NCBI GenBank assembly: GCA_033085395.1
Contig: MU853189.1
Coordinates: forward strand, 124,001 to 188,000
Length of the DNA: 64,000 nucleotides
Direction: 5' to 3'
Origin: Xanthoparmelia taractica
Lineage: Eukaryota; Ascomycota; Lecanoromycetes; Lecanorales; Parmeliaceae
Shown here: positions 22,248 through 32,896 of the stretch, one piece after another
Position numbering within the stretch: position 1 is the first letter of the stretch
Layout of the letters: every line of letters starts with the position of its first letter
Translations under genes and position numbers: made by a program
The notes under the pieces: model-generated
Database searches by the model: none
What the model was told of the DNA's origin: nothing
What the model saw: the letters and a program-made list of their open reading frames with translations, nothing else

Positions 22248-23829
22248 ATGTTCACCAAAGCTCTTTCACTGGCCTTGCTAGCAGCTGTCAACGTGGTTTC
22301 CGCTGCGGATATGCCCACCATTTCTGCCGTTGGAGCCAAGTTCTTCTTTTCCAATGGGACCCAATATTACATCAAAGGCAAGCTGTCATCCAGCCAGTGA
22401 ATCTATGGTCTCTAACAACCCGCATAGGCATTGCCTACCAGCTTACCTCCCTTGACCCTCTCACCAACGCAACCCAGTGTACGCTCGACGCTACTTCGAT
22501 GGCAGACTTGGGGGCCAATGCTATACGGGTCTACCATGTAGACCCGACTGCCGATCACGATGCCTGCATGAGCGCCTTTGCCTCCCGGGGTATCTACTTG
22601 TTCCTCGATTTGGACACCTTCGACACCCAGTTTGACCAGGCAAGTCCAACAACGCTACTATAGACTTTAGGAATCTACTGACCGTGTACACAGGCCTTAC
22701 CAGCGTGGAACCAAACTCAACTCTCAGCCTTTGAAGAAGTATTGGACGCTTTCCAGCAGTACGACAATCTAGCCGGGGTCTTCGTCGCTAATGAGGCTTT
22801 GACATTCCGTCAGTAAACCTCAACCCTCAGCATGTATAGCACTAACTTGATTATCAGTCAACGGTTCAGATACTGCTCCGTTTGTCAAAGCTGCCATCCG
22901 AGATGTCAAGGCCTACCGACAGTCAAAGAAATACCGTGATATCCCCGTTGGTTACTCTGGAGGTATGTATCTGAGCGTCCTTCTTAGCACAGGACTGTGG
23001 CTGCAGTGTCCCCAAATAATACGATACCCTCAAGAGCTCTTGCAACTTCATAAGCCTTAGACTGACAGCGAACCTAATAGCTGATATCCCAAGTCTCCGA
23101 CCCATGCTTCAAAATTATCTTTCGTGCGGTTCCAACGCGTCAGAAGCTGCCGACTTCTTCTCCCTAAACGTATACGAATGGTGCGGCCAGTCCTCCTTCG
23201 ATGGTAGTGGTTACAACGAGCTCGTACAAAACGCGACTGGCCTTCAGATCCCGATCTTCATCTCAGAGACTGGATGCAGGATTCCCAAACCCCGTACATT
23301 TGACGACATGGACTCAATTCTTGGCAAAGACATGGAGGACGTTTTCTCGGGAGCGATTGTCTACGAGTGGATCGAAGAAACGAACGACTACGGTCTCATC
23401 TCATATGGGCCCAAGGTCAGTGACATGAGCAATACGGACGCATTGGATGGCTACATTCGTACCGGCACGCCGATGCCTGTGAGCCCTGACTACAGCAACC
23501 TGAAAAAACATTGGGCTACCCTACATCCTACCGGTGTGGCCCTTTCAGCCTACTCAGCCTCGGCCTCAAGCCTTACGCCCATAGCTTGCCCATCGTCTAC
23601 TGTGAATGGATGGATTGTCGACCCCACTCAATCGCTTCCTAGCGTCGGCCAAACTATCGATCTGGCGGCTACATCAACTGGCGGCATTGGTGGATCGGCC
23701 ACAGGAAATGCCAAACCCTCGTCAACTGCAAAGAAGGGTGATGCAGCTGCGATGCATACCGGTAACGAGGTTGCAGGTATGGGTGTAGGGTTGATTGGTG
23801 TAATGTTGGGATTCCTTTTCTGGCTGTGA
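22248..23829 (+). CDS. GPI-anchored 1,3-beta-glucanosyltransferase (GH72, Gel/Gas family)
   Basis: Exons 22248-22377, 22428-22639, 22694-22808, 22858-22962 and 23081-23829 (phases 1, 0, 1, 1) encode about 436 aa. A signal peptide (MFTKALSLALLAAVNVVSA) precedes the GH72 domain: AVGAKFFFSNGTQYYIKG, LGANAIRVYHVDP, the acid/base region VFVANEALTF and the nucleophile region IFISETGCR, with YEWIEETNDYGL. There is no X8/CBM43 module. The C-terminus is Ser/Thr-rich and ends in a hydrophobic tail (GVGLIGVMLGFLFWL), a GPI-anchor signal. The enzyme elongates cell-wall beta-1,3-glucan. The first two introns start with GC (GCAAGC, GCAAGT). Confidence 0.9.
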
Positions 23830-24486
23830 GACTGGGCTGTCTGGACGTCGTCATTTTTCGTTTCTTGTCCACATTTTCCAGGCATGTCTTTATGATTCCA
23901 AGGCATGTTTCCCAGTATTTCTTGCATCATGAGCGATAGCGTGGGCGGAATGATTGCATGAACAGCGCAGGCGTTGGGCTGACGGAGTCGACAGCAAAAG
24001 TAACACTAACATAATACTGCTACTCTACTTCCTTTATGCCATGTAAAGATAGTAGAGGATCTGTCTTTTACGATGTATAGACCATAGAGGGCAGCGAAGG
24101 CCAGGACGTGTAACATCAACCACTCAAGCTCTGAGACTAGAGTACATTGTCCTGGTTCAGTGAGTTGTCAGGATTTTGGGTGTCGTGTGCTGCAGCGAAT
24201 CAGGTTCGCTGATGGACCGTTTCGGATATCCTTAGCACTTTATCGATAACGCGCTTAGACTCGGGCGCAGGAGTTGGGCACCCCTGCGAACCACCACCGT
24301 CCAACTAACATCTTCTCTTACAGCCAGAGCTGGAGAATACGACTAATATCTTAAGCAAGGACTCTGTGCAACAGGTAGATTCCATAAAAATAGTCCATGG
24401 AAGTTTATAATTCACCAGCTCTCATCCTCGAGCTTCTATCTTGAAAACCGCGAAAATCGCGACTCGAGCATGATTTCTGCTCGTCT
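23830..24486. other. Intergenic, nothing recognised
   Basis: No supported gene or repeat. It holds the 3' end of the GH72 gene and the promoter of the BTB-like gene. Confidence 0.4.
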
Positions 24487-26001
24487 ATGCAGCGCAGCTA
24501 TACTACTCCAGTCCCTATGGTCTCCCAGCCCCAGCCTCCAGATCGCCCACTCGTCCACCGACCCGGCTCCGTCTCCTCTCGAAGCACCAACACGCGCCGC
24601 CATCGCACCACGCGCTCGCATACAGGGGGCGTCTCATACAGGCCACAGAATGAATTTCCAAATTTCGCCCAGACAGGAGACGTCGAGATAATCATTAATG
24701 CGGACGGCCAAGAAAAGCGGTATATGCTACACAGATTGATATTGGCGCAATGCTCGGGCTTCTTCGAGACTGGGACGAGCGAGGAGTGGTCGAAAGCGCA
24801 GGCGCGGGGGCAGGGTTCTGGCCACGGGCCCAGCAACCCGCTCGGAAGGATCAGTGAAGATGAAATAGCCGGCAGAGGCGCGTTTCCAGGAGGGGGCCGT
24901 CTCCAGTGGAGATATGAGTTGGACTGGGGAAGCAGAGACGACGAGTTGCCTATGCTGGTCCAGAAGCAACCTCACTCTACACTCTTCGGCGGAGATGCCA
25001 ACCAGCCTCCCCCCGTCCCACACAAGCCTCCGCCTCCGGCCTACGGGTTCCTCCGCTCCATGTCCAATTTCTCCGCCCTGCAATCAGCCTCCCACATCTC
25101 CAAAGCCAACCCCACCACCCCCGACAGCGACATCGTCCGCGACTACGACAACCTCTTCCGCATCTTCTACAACTACCCTCCTGCCCTCGACGCCGTCAAC
25201 ATCGCCGAATCATACATCCAATGCAAAAGCCTCCTCACCCTCGCAGACATGTACGACGCTCTGGAAGTCGTCGGGCCCCGCATCGACCACCACCTCCTAC
25301 AATTCCAAGGCCGCCTCTGGAAACAAATCGCCAAATACCCACCCAGCTACCTCAAACTCGGATACCTCGCCCGCTCCAAAGTCATCTTCGCAGAAGCCCT
25401 CGTCCACGTCGTCGGCCAATGGCCGTCCGGCTCCAGCCAGCTCAAACACACCGTTCCCCCGGACGTCCTCGAAGTCATCGAAGACAAAGTCGACGAACTA
25501 CAGGAACGCAAGATGAAAACCGAAGCAAGACTTTTCCGCCTCGCGCTCACGACGCCGAGGGGTGAGCGCGTGACGCCGGCAAACGCCTACTTGGACTGGC
25601 TCGCTCTCTCGCTCTTCCGGCAGTGGCTGGCGGAAAACACGACGCCGCCTCCGCCGCCTATACCCAAGACTCCCGAAGCGCAGCAGCGGGCCGGGCAGCA
25701 GCAGCAGCCGCCGCCGCCGCCGCCGCTCAGCTCGGGCAACCTGTTCCGTCTGCTCGGGACGGGCGGCTCGAGCTATCTGGCTCGCGACGAGATGAAGCGG
25801 TTCGTGAAGTTGCGACCGGACGATCATCAAAGGGATACGCTGAAGCGGTTTGAGAGGAAGATGGATGAGATTAAGGCGTTGGCGAGGGAGATTGTGAGGC
25901 CCCTGATGCGGAATTGTCTGGAGTTGGATTTGGGGAGGGATGGTGGGGGGTTGGGGTATTTGACTTGTACGAGGGTTGATGAGGAGGATTTTCCGTTTTG
26001 A
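24487..26001 (+). CDS. BTB/POZ-like domain protein, 504 aa
   Basis: This is a single exon. The N-terminus is basic and Ser/Thr/Pro-rich. Residues ~60-100 resemble the start of a fungal BTB domain (GDVEIIINADGQEKRYML, LHRLILAQCSGFFETG), but the fold is split by an insertion of roughly 110 residues rich in Gly and Pro before SDIVRDYDNLFRIFYNYP. Residues ~240-380 are helical. A Pro/Gln-rich tract (PPPPPIPKTPEA ... QQQQPPPPPPPLSSG) lies near residue 390-415. BTB proteins mediate protein-protein contacts; the partner here is unknown. Confidence 0.75.
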   Translation: MQRSYTTPVPMVSQPQPPDRPLVHRPGSVSSRSTNTRRHRTTRSHTGGVSYRPQNEFPNFAQTGDVEIIINADGQEKRYMLHRLILAQCSGFFETGTSEEWSKAQARGQGSGHGPSNPLGRISEDEIAGRGAFPGGGRLQWRYELDWGSRDDELPMLVQKQPHSTLFGGDANQPPPVPHKPPPPAYGFLRSMSNFSALQSASHISKANPTTPDSDIVRDYDNLFRIFYNYPPALDAVNIAESYIQCKSLLTLADMYDALEVVGPRIDHHLLQFQGRLWKQIAKYPPSYLKLGYLARSKVIFAEALVHVVGQWPSGSSQLKHTVPPDVLEVIEDKVDELQERKMKTEARLFRLALTTPRGERVTPANAYLDWLALSLFRQWLAENTTPPPPPIPKTPEAQQRAGQQQQPPPPPPLSSGNLFRLLGTGGSSYLARDEMKRFVKLRPDDHQRDTLKRFERKMDEIKALAREIVRPLMRNCLELDLGRDGGGLGYLTCTRVDEEDFPF

Positions 26002-26003
26002 TG

Positions 26004-26030
26004 GGGATGGGATGGGATGGGATGGGATGG
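26004..26030 (+). repeat. (GGGAT)n microsatellite
   Basis: About five GGGAT units lie directly after the stop codon of the BTB-like gene. Confidence 0.85.
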
Positions 26031-26177
26031 CGTTTTTGAGTTGAGAGGAATTGGATATACCCGTCTTCTTCTATTTCTATTCTATCTATCTAGCTATTGT
26101 ATTTGGAGAGTAGGCTTGAGTTGTTACTTTGTGTGTTTGCCGTTTACCCTTGTTTGCATATCGTTAACGGCGTATGC

Positions 26178-26198
26178 ATATATATATATATATATATA
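26178..26198. repeat. (TA)n tract at left edge of inverted-repeat interval
   Basis: About ten TA units immediately precede the left inverted repeat at 26199. A matching (TA)n follows the right arm at 28961. Confidence 0.9.
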
Positions 26199-26358
26199 GA
26201 TTCCCCGAACCCAGGCCAACCCGTGACCCGTCGCTGACTTAGTCGTCGCCGCTTTACTTCTACGCTAAAGATCGTTTCGTTTACTGGCTCTCTTACTGCT
26301 CTTCTCTATTCTCTCGCTACTTTCTTATACTCTTTTTCTACTTTCTTATACTCTGTAG
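26199..26358 (-). repeat. Left inverted-repeat arm
   Basis: It begins GATTCCCCGAACCCAGGCCA and is the reverse complement of the right arm at 28825-28960 and of the third copy ending at 49233. Confidence 0.8.
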
Positions 26359-27079
26359 TTTCCCCATTGATCTGGCCTCCAATCGATATCACAGGAAACC
26401 TCACTCTGTGGCGGACAAGAAATGGGACGCACCGGAACACAATTCACAGAGAAAACATACTATAAGTAGTACTAGGGTGATTGCGAAGACAAGTCGGGCA
26501 CTACTTGCTGGCACTGGCTCAAACAATTCACAGCTGCAGTGCAAGAGAGACTGGGTTTGTGACCGTAGATCGATGCTGAGGATTTCATACAGTTTATGAA
26601 GATGATTGATAGAGCCTACGGGAAAGCCGGGATGCAGGCTAGCTCTTCCGGTCCCTACGATGCTCAAGCAGTGGAATGAGGGAGGAATTGACTGGCCCGG
26701 GCCCCCGTAAACGGGCTGCTGTGTTATTCGTGCGACAAACTCAGTCGATCCTGGACCTCTCAGCTGAGATCTTACGGCAAATAACATGGATTGGTGCTCG
26801 CCTACTCGTCGCGTACCCTTTCACTATTGGGAGTATTCATGGATCAAGCGTGGATTGAGCAGGAAGTAACACGTCAATCAAGTACGAGAACGATCGAAAC
26901 TTAATCTTTGAGTTGATGTAGTATGAGTGCTGGGGTGTACGTCCACCCAGCGTCATGCAGCACGAGATCAGAGGTATCTAGGAAGAAGTAACTTTCTCCA
27001 CGCGAGACTTTCTGCTCTGGACAAACCACTCTGTCGTTCTGCGTCTCAAACCCTTATTTAAAATGGAGTCTGACAGAAT

Positions 27080-28372
27080 CTATATAATCTCATGAGGCTC
27101 AGTAGCAGTTTTAATAACCCAGGTAGGATCCGACTGATACGAGTCCAGCGGCCGTGGGGGCTCCACAGCTTTAATGTGCTCCAAGCCAGCTTTGATTTCA
27201 GCACCTTCAAATCGTTTTTCGATCCAATGAAGCCACATCTGCTGCGAGCCATACATTGTCGGATCGTGCCCTAAGCCTGGCAGTAAAGCGTACTGGATCT
27301 GGGAGTCCGGGAAAGCTGCAACGGTGTTTTCTACAGCATTTGTTGTGACTTCGGGTTGCATCGTCGGATCTGCCGCTCCTTGAATGACAAACAATGGTCC
27401 GGCAATCTCTTTCCCTCCAGCGGCTGTCAGGTCGGCAAAACGTCTTAGGAAAGGGTTAGCTTGCCAGCCGTCCCTCAAGACCTGGAAACCGGTCAAGAGC
27501 TCTAGAAGGCTGGGTATGAAGATCCCGACCTGATGTTCTAGTTTAAATCTATCCCAGCCTTTTTCCGTGAAGAAGTCCCGGGCTCGAAAGTCGGGGTAGA
27601 GCTGCTCCATAGTGCACGTTGCATACATGGCTATGAAAGGGATCCTCGGATTGTCAGTGTCATCTAAGTCCAGAAAATTCGTCACGGGGGCGATGGGGAT
27701 GGCGCCGAGGTAACCATCTACAGGTTCCCGAGCTTGTCTTTCGGCCACAGCCCACGCCGCACCTCCTCCTTGCGAATGTCCCATGACAACGAATTTGGAT
27801 GACAATTTGGCGAAAGCCTTCTGAGCGGCTTCCATGGCGAAAACAACATCGTTTGCTTGAGCGGGGTTTGCAGCGTATTGGTGAATTATTTCTTTGCCAT
27901 CAGCCGTCCTTCCAACCCCCAGACCGGCATAGTCAGGTGCTACAGTCACGTAGCCGTGCAAGGCTAATATGTAGGGTGCCATCCAGTGTTGTGACAGCGT
28001 CTTAGAATTAGAAGGAGCTGCATTCTCATGAGTTCCAGAGGTACCGTGCGCCCAGACCACGACGGGGTACTGGCCATCAGATAGCGTCCGCGGCTGATAA
28101 GGCCACAGGACATAAGCCGACGCCGGGATTGGATCACCCATCAAGTCCGCAGTCTGATACAAGAACCGCGACAAAGCAGTCGCTGGAGGCAGTGAATAGA
28201 GTGTAGTATCCGTCTTCTCCTCTACTTTGAGCAGTGTGCCAGGCGTAGCTTTGGATTGGTTGGCCGGTAATTTGTAGAACTCATCATTGGTGACTAAGCC
28301 ATGTGCCAACAGCGAGCGCTCGTAGTTGAGCGCGGTTGCTGTGTTTCCTGGAAGGGACTGACTCGCTGCCAT
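27080..28372 (-). CDS. Secretory-lipase-like alpha/beta hydrolase
   Basis: This intronless gene is about 430 aa from the ATG at 28372 (an upstream in-frame ATG at 28525 would add a poor, Arg-rich leader). The fold is clear: YPVVVWAHGTSGTHENA (oxyanion region), VAPDYAGLGVG, the nucleophile elbow VVMGHSQGGGAAW, a probable catalytic Asp in FVIQGAADPTMQP, and His in LLPGLGHDPTMYG. This resembles the fungal LIP/secretory lipase family, but no signal peptide is visible. Substrate is unknown. It lies inside the inverted-repeat interval 26199-28960 and shows no stop codons, unlike the decayed gene on the other side of the right arm. Confidence 0.85.
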   Translation of the reverse strand: MAASQSLPGNTATALNYERSLLAHGLVTNDEFYKLPANQSKATPGTLLKVEEKTDTTLYSLPPATALSRFLYQTADLMGDPIPASAYVLWPYQPRTLSDGQYPVVVWAHGTSGTHENAAPSNSKTLSQHWMAPYILALHGYVTVAPDYAGLGVGRTADGKEIIHQYAANPAQANDVVFAMEAAQKAFAKLSSKFVVMGHSQGGGAAWAVAERQAREPVDGYLGAIPIAPVTNFLDLDDTDNPRIPFIAMYATCTMEQLYPDFRARDFFTEKGWDRFKLEHQVGIFIPSLLELLTGFQVLRDGWQANPFLRRFADLTAAGGKEIAGPLFVIQGAADPTMQPEVTTNAVENTVAAFPDSQIQYALLPGLGHDPTMYGSQQMWLHWIEKRFEGAEIKAGLEHIKAVEPPRPLDSYQSDPTWVIKTATEPHEII

Positions 28373-28824
28373 TGTCGTACGATGAGGATGGAGGAGGACA
28401 ATGATGATGATTATACTGTTAAAATGTAAAGTACTGTATCCGTCGAGGATTTTCTGAGCAACGCGCCGACACGCCGACGCACCGACACGCCGAGGTATGT
28501 ACTCGTACCGAGACACATGCCCCATTCCATTTCGGGATCGACAGTACCTCTACATGTTTCATTTTCCTTGCCAATCCTGCCTAAATTGACATTATTCTGG
28601 TCCTCGGTGCGAAAGGACTTTTGAATATGACGTCGACGTACTCGTACGGCAGTAGTCCGCTCACGCTCCCGCTACATTAGGTGTTTGTCTTTGCACGCTG
28701 CACTTTCATCTTTGATTTGCACTCCATGCTCAAGTCGACGCATTTTCGATTCACCTCAGAGGCGTCTCAACCCTATATAAGTTTCGGCAAGGGAATGCTT
28801 ATATGAATAGGGCGGTCACCCAAA

Positions 28825-28960
28825 AGAGTAGCGAGAGAGTAGAAAAAAGTAGTAAAGAAGTAATAAAGAAGTAGATAGACGAAACGATTATTAGCGCAAG
28901 AGTAAAGCGACGATAACTTAGTTAGCGACGAATTACGTGTTGGCCTGGGTTCGGGGAATC
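28825..28960 (+). repeat. Right inverted-repeat arm
   Basis: It ends GGCCTGGGTTCGGGGAATC, then (TA)n at 28961-28979. It is related to 26199-26358 (inverted) and 49075-49233 (direct). Confidence 0.8.
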
Positions 28961-28993
28961 TATATATATATATATATAAATTATATATTATAT

Positions 28994-29160
28994 CTACCCC
29001 GAACTTAGGATTTGAGATTGCTATTCCGAGATAAAAAAGAAAATAAGATCGCTTTAAAAAGAGTAGAGAGAGAGTAGAGAGAGAGTAGAGAGAGAGTAGA
29101 AGAAAGCAAGAGAGAGTATCGAGGGAGCATTATAAGATAGTGCAGAGGCGCAGCAGGCGG
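28994..29160 (+). repeat. Decayed fourth copy of the same repeat end, facing away
   Basis: CTACCCCGAACTTAGG at 28994-29009 matches the inverted element end ATTCCCCGAACCCAGG with C-to-T changes, placed head-to-head with the right arm across a short TA-rich spacer. AGAGAGTAG-type repeats follow at about 29055-29120. Confidence 0.5.
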
Positions 29161-29169
29161 GAGTCTAAA

Positions 29170-30624
29170 ATAACTTCCTTGGTCTCGGCTTGAGCTGCCC
29201 TCGTTATTTTCTGCTGCCTAGACTTTGCCACCAAGGGTGATCCTATCAATCGCTACTTTACACAAATTGCCTCCTTCTACTTCGGCGAGAATGCATTTGC
29301 TTTGCGCACACAGGCCTACGGCCATATGCTATGGGTGGTTCTCAGATGATTGGAAGCTATAAAATTCATCAAGCTACACTCCTTTCTACACTATAATACA
29401 CCCTAAGACAGCAACGCAACATAATACGCCGGCCAATTTATCCCCCAATTTGCCTATCGCGCTCGGCTCTTCTACGATCTCGCGTCTCGCGACTGAGACA
29501 TCTCTCTTTGCGGTGACGGCATACTCTAAAATCCCTATCTCGCACCTTACAAGAATGTCATCACGAACGAACTCTACATCGTCGCTTCGATAAGCATATA
29601 CTTATACTTTCCCGGGGACAGCGATCCGTCGCTTTTTCTTATAAATATCGGCCTCCCGCCTGCGAAGGCGCACGATATACGATATCTAGATAACGCGATA
29701 GAGGTATATTAGTGGCTGAAACATAGCGACATGAGAAACAAGAATAAATTATACGTGAATAACTTTCATATTATCGGCTGGCGAGGTGGAAAGAATAAGA
29801 ATAATGAAACCGAGAATTGCGATATAAGGGACGAAAAAGTGTACACATATAATCAAGACGTTATACTATCCGGGCTAAAAGGACTATAAGAGGCCACGAG
29901 ATCGATTGACTATCTAGAAGATAAACATAAGCTGATGCGAAACGTGATTCGCGCGACAGAATGGGCGGATAAGGATACAGAGCACAAATACCGCTGGGCT
30001 GGTCTATGAAGAGGTCGCGTAATGGAGGAATCGTACGATTGAAGTGGATTATGCAGCCAGAACGGGCAGACTTTCAAAGAAATATTCTTCCATCATCTGA
30101 CGCTATTCTGTAGTCCGCTATCACACCATGAGTCGAATCAAAATAAAGAGGGGGAGTTTTTGAATGATAAAGGCACGAAGCATATGCACTAGAAGAGCTG
30201 TGACGATTACGGTGATTGGATAAAGCACAACGCATTCGCAGCCTATGTCACGAGAAATCAAGACGGAGAATTCGGAGAATAGTGGGGTCGCTCTGCGAAT
30301 CCGAGAGGGCATGACGAAGCCGACGGAGACAATGAACCGCTCCAAGAGCTTCCCAATACACAGGGAACAGATTACCGAAACGAAGGCGTCCCCATGAACA
30401 AAATATGGCGTTTACCAGAGGAGGAGGACGACGCGATGCGCAAAAGCGACCTGTACGACTATTATATTGAGACTTACAATCGCGTTTTCGACTCTGCTGA
30501 TCTAGTCCGATCACGCGATATCAACGATCGAGGAAGAGGCAGGACGGTAGAGACGCAAAGTGGCGGCTTAGCCGTCCTGAAGGCGTTTTGGAAATTGATT
30601 GAGTTTAGGAAGCTACGTCGGTGA
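29170..30624 (+). pseudogene. RIP-decayed GH76-like (endo-1,6-alpha-mannanase/Dfg5-type) gene
   Basis: One reading frame of 485 codons runs without any frameshift but with about twelve stop codons, and its start position reads ATA where ATG is expected. The protein fits a GH76-like secreted enzyme: INRYFTQIASFYFGENAF, AYRARLFYDLASRD, APYKNVITNELYI, YLDNAIEVY, DEKVYTYNQDVILSGLKG, IDYLEDKHKL, a C-terminal YETYNRVFDSADL-like part and ETQSGGLAVLKAFW. Many stops stand where Trp would be expected (TGG changed to TGA, TAG or TAA), which is the G-to-A mark of RIP. GH76 proteins act on wall mannan. The copy is dead. Confidence 0.8.
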
Positions 30625-30667
30625 TAATTTATGTGGAAGGATATGTGTGAGATTAATTAAACATCTA

Positions 30668-32104
30668 ACATGCTTAATAAGGTTTCGAGAATAACTGGGT
30701 TTCGAGAATCTTAGTCAGCCCACTAAAAAAAAAGCGATCTAATCGTATGTAATAATAATTAGTTAGCAAGAGTCTCTCTATAGAATATTATAAATCTAGA
30801 ATATTAATATATTTACCCCGCGATTTCTAATTAATAAGTCTATATAATACTTAATTAGATTATTATAATTAAGAAGAAGTCTCTTAAGCCCTATACGATA
30901 GTAGTTTAAAAGATCAAAGCGCTAAAATAGTAACGTAAAGATTCTACTCTTAAACGCACTTAACTCGCTATCGAATTCGACGTCTCTTAATTCTTATTAT
31001 ACGTTAATACGCGTGATCGAAAGAGTTATATAAAAGTAGTAGAATTATTAAAATATTTTATTAAAGAGGAGAAAGATATTCTAATTAGTTAGTATATTAA
31101 ATTAATCGAATAAGAGTACTTATTAAGAATTAAGACTCTACGTATTATAATCTTAGATACGGGTCGGAAAGGTGTGGTATATTTGATGGTATGGGACTAG
31201 TTTTTCGAATACCATACCGAAAGATATGGGATATCCCATACTCCCATTGAGTTTTTAATAAATATATTACGTAATATTTTTATATTCTAAAAATACGTAA
31301 AAAGCTTAAGCGAACGCTTATATAATTATAAAATTCTATAAAAAGATTAAAAAGATATGATTTTTTAAAAAAAGTTAAAAAAAAGTTGAAAACGACTATG
31401 TTCAACAGATACCACACCTTTCCGACCCGTACGTAAGATTAAACGAGAATTTGTTAAGCTTCACGTAGATAATATTCTTCTAAATTAATAGAATCGACTA
31501 TTATTTAGCGAGAATCGCGTTAAGAAGATTAAAAGTATCTCACGAAGACTATTTTCGAGTGACGATCATTTTATAACTAAGAAAGCAGTTCTTATTTAGT
31601 AAATTGCGATCTTTAATAAAGAATAAAAGTAGATATATAAAACACGCTATCGAATAGCGAAGAAAGAATATCAAGAGTATCTACGTTAGAAGTATTCTTA
31701 TCGCAAGACTCTTTTAAAGTATAAATTCGTTATTCTAAATTATAGACTGTTATCTCTTAAATCGAATAAGACTAATAAAGAGAAGAAGGAGAATCGAATA
31801 GAATTAGATTCACTTAACGTATATTAAAGATTATTAGATATCGAATTAGAAGTCTTTAAGATTAGTAACGAGAATATAAAGATAGATTAGATAGCTTAAT
31901 TAAGGAGAAAACTAGTGGTAATTAGACGATTTTTAGTGAACAGTGCGATTTATTCTCTAAAAAGTTCAATTGACTAGCGACGACGTTATTAAGAAGAATA
32001 CTAGCGATAGCCCTAGCAAATTTAGCCAATTATCTCTATGCGCTAACGTGTGCTTATTAAGGATTCTCGAAACCCAGTCATTCTCGAAACCCCATCAAGC
32101 ACGT
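30668..32104. mobile_element. Degraded TA-flanked TIR transposon with a nested MITE
   Basis: It is bounded by TA on both sides. The right end in reverse complement reads ACGTGCTTGATGGGGTTTCG; the left end reads ACATGCTTAATAAGGTTTCG, differing mostly by G-to-A changes. Both ends continue with a GACTGGGTTTCGAGAAT-like subrepeat. The interior is very AT-rich and full of stops. TA target sites and size (1437 bp, about 1165 without the nested MITE) fit the Tc1/mariner-Fot1/pogo group, but the transposase is too decayed to assign firmly. The family has a short derivative at 35042-35243. Confidence 0.7.
31160..31429 (-). mobile_element. 270-bp MITE, copy 1 (nested)
   Basis: TIRs begin CGGGTCGGAAAGGTGTGGTA and are flanked by TA at 31158-31159 and 31430-31431. 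The interior is AT-rich and shared, in opposite orientation, with the copy at 35932-36203. There is no coding capacity. It sits inside the relic at 30668-32104. Confidence 0.9.
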
Positions 32105-32896
32105 TACGCGATTACTTAGCGAAGGCGATGTTATCTTGGGTAGGGTACCTTAGATATATATGTAAATCCCCAGGCCAATGCATCGTGAGCTTCTTTCCTC
32201 TCCCTTTCCTAAGAAAAAAAGAAAAACAAAAAAGCCATCCATCTACCTACCTACCTATCTATCTATCTATCTATATATCCATCGACTCATCTGGGCGATG
32301 GGAAAATGCTGCATTTCCGTGCAGTATAACTTAACTTAGCCTGCTATAGACGGAGGATAGGGCAAGTAGAAGAAAAGAAAACGGTCGGGCGGGTAGGCAG
32401 TATGGTACCGATACAGTATCTTGTGGTGTGGGAAAATGAGACCATGTGTTGTGACTATTACGTTATCTCTAACCCATTTCTATGGTGCCGTTGTGGGACG
32501 CAAGATGCCAGACGAAGTAGTAGCCTACTCCGGAGAGGAGGTGTAAGGTGGCTCTGGCGAGGGCTGAAGTTGAGGCCATGTCTGGCAAATAAGGTCTTTC
32601 CGTGGTGGATATGTTGACAACTCACATGGGATGATGTTCCTCGCAGGGTTAGCGTGAATGACATGTGACTGATTCGATTGAGCGGGCGAAAACTGGGAAC
32701 TCTCTAGTTATTTATTTTTGGCAATACGGGCAAGACTACTACCTGAGTCACCGAGACGTCTCATGAGGATTTTAGGCGCGGCCAGTGTCCACGGGTAGAG
32801 ACCTAAATCGCGTCATTGTGGTGCTGCTCATTCATTGCAATTGCGAGCACATCTGTCAGCATTGAACTTCAAGGTGGACCAGTGAAACTAATTCCA
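32105..32896. other. Region between TIR relic and HET gene
   Basis: It contains a (CTAC/CTAT)n microsatellite at about 32237-32282 and no supported gene. Confidence 0.5.

Larger units (their letters stand above)
26199..28960. mobile_element. 2.8-kb interval bounded by long inverted repeats and carrying a hydrolase gene
   Basis: The left arm (about 26199-26358) read in reverse complement aligns with the right arm (about 28825-28960). Both end in GGCCTGGGTTCGGGGAATC followed outward by a (TA)n tract, and both contain GACGAAACGAT-like or AACGAAACGAT-like and GTAAAGCG blocks and AGAGAGTAG-type repeats. The arrangement is that of a TIR element of about 2762 bp with arms of about 150 bp. The interior holds an intact alpha/beta hydrolase gene and no transposase. 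Alternatively, two solo copies of a repeat inserted in opposite orientation. Confidence 0.55.

Noticed and set aside
32237..32282. CTAC/CTAT array as a possible CRISPR or telomere-like array
   Set aside because: Simple tetranucleotide microsatellite without spacers; the organism is a fungus.
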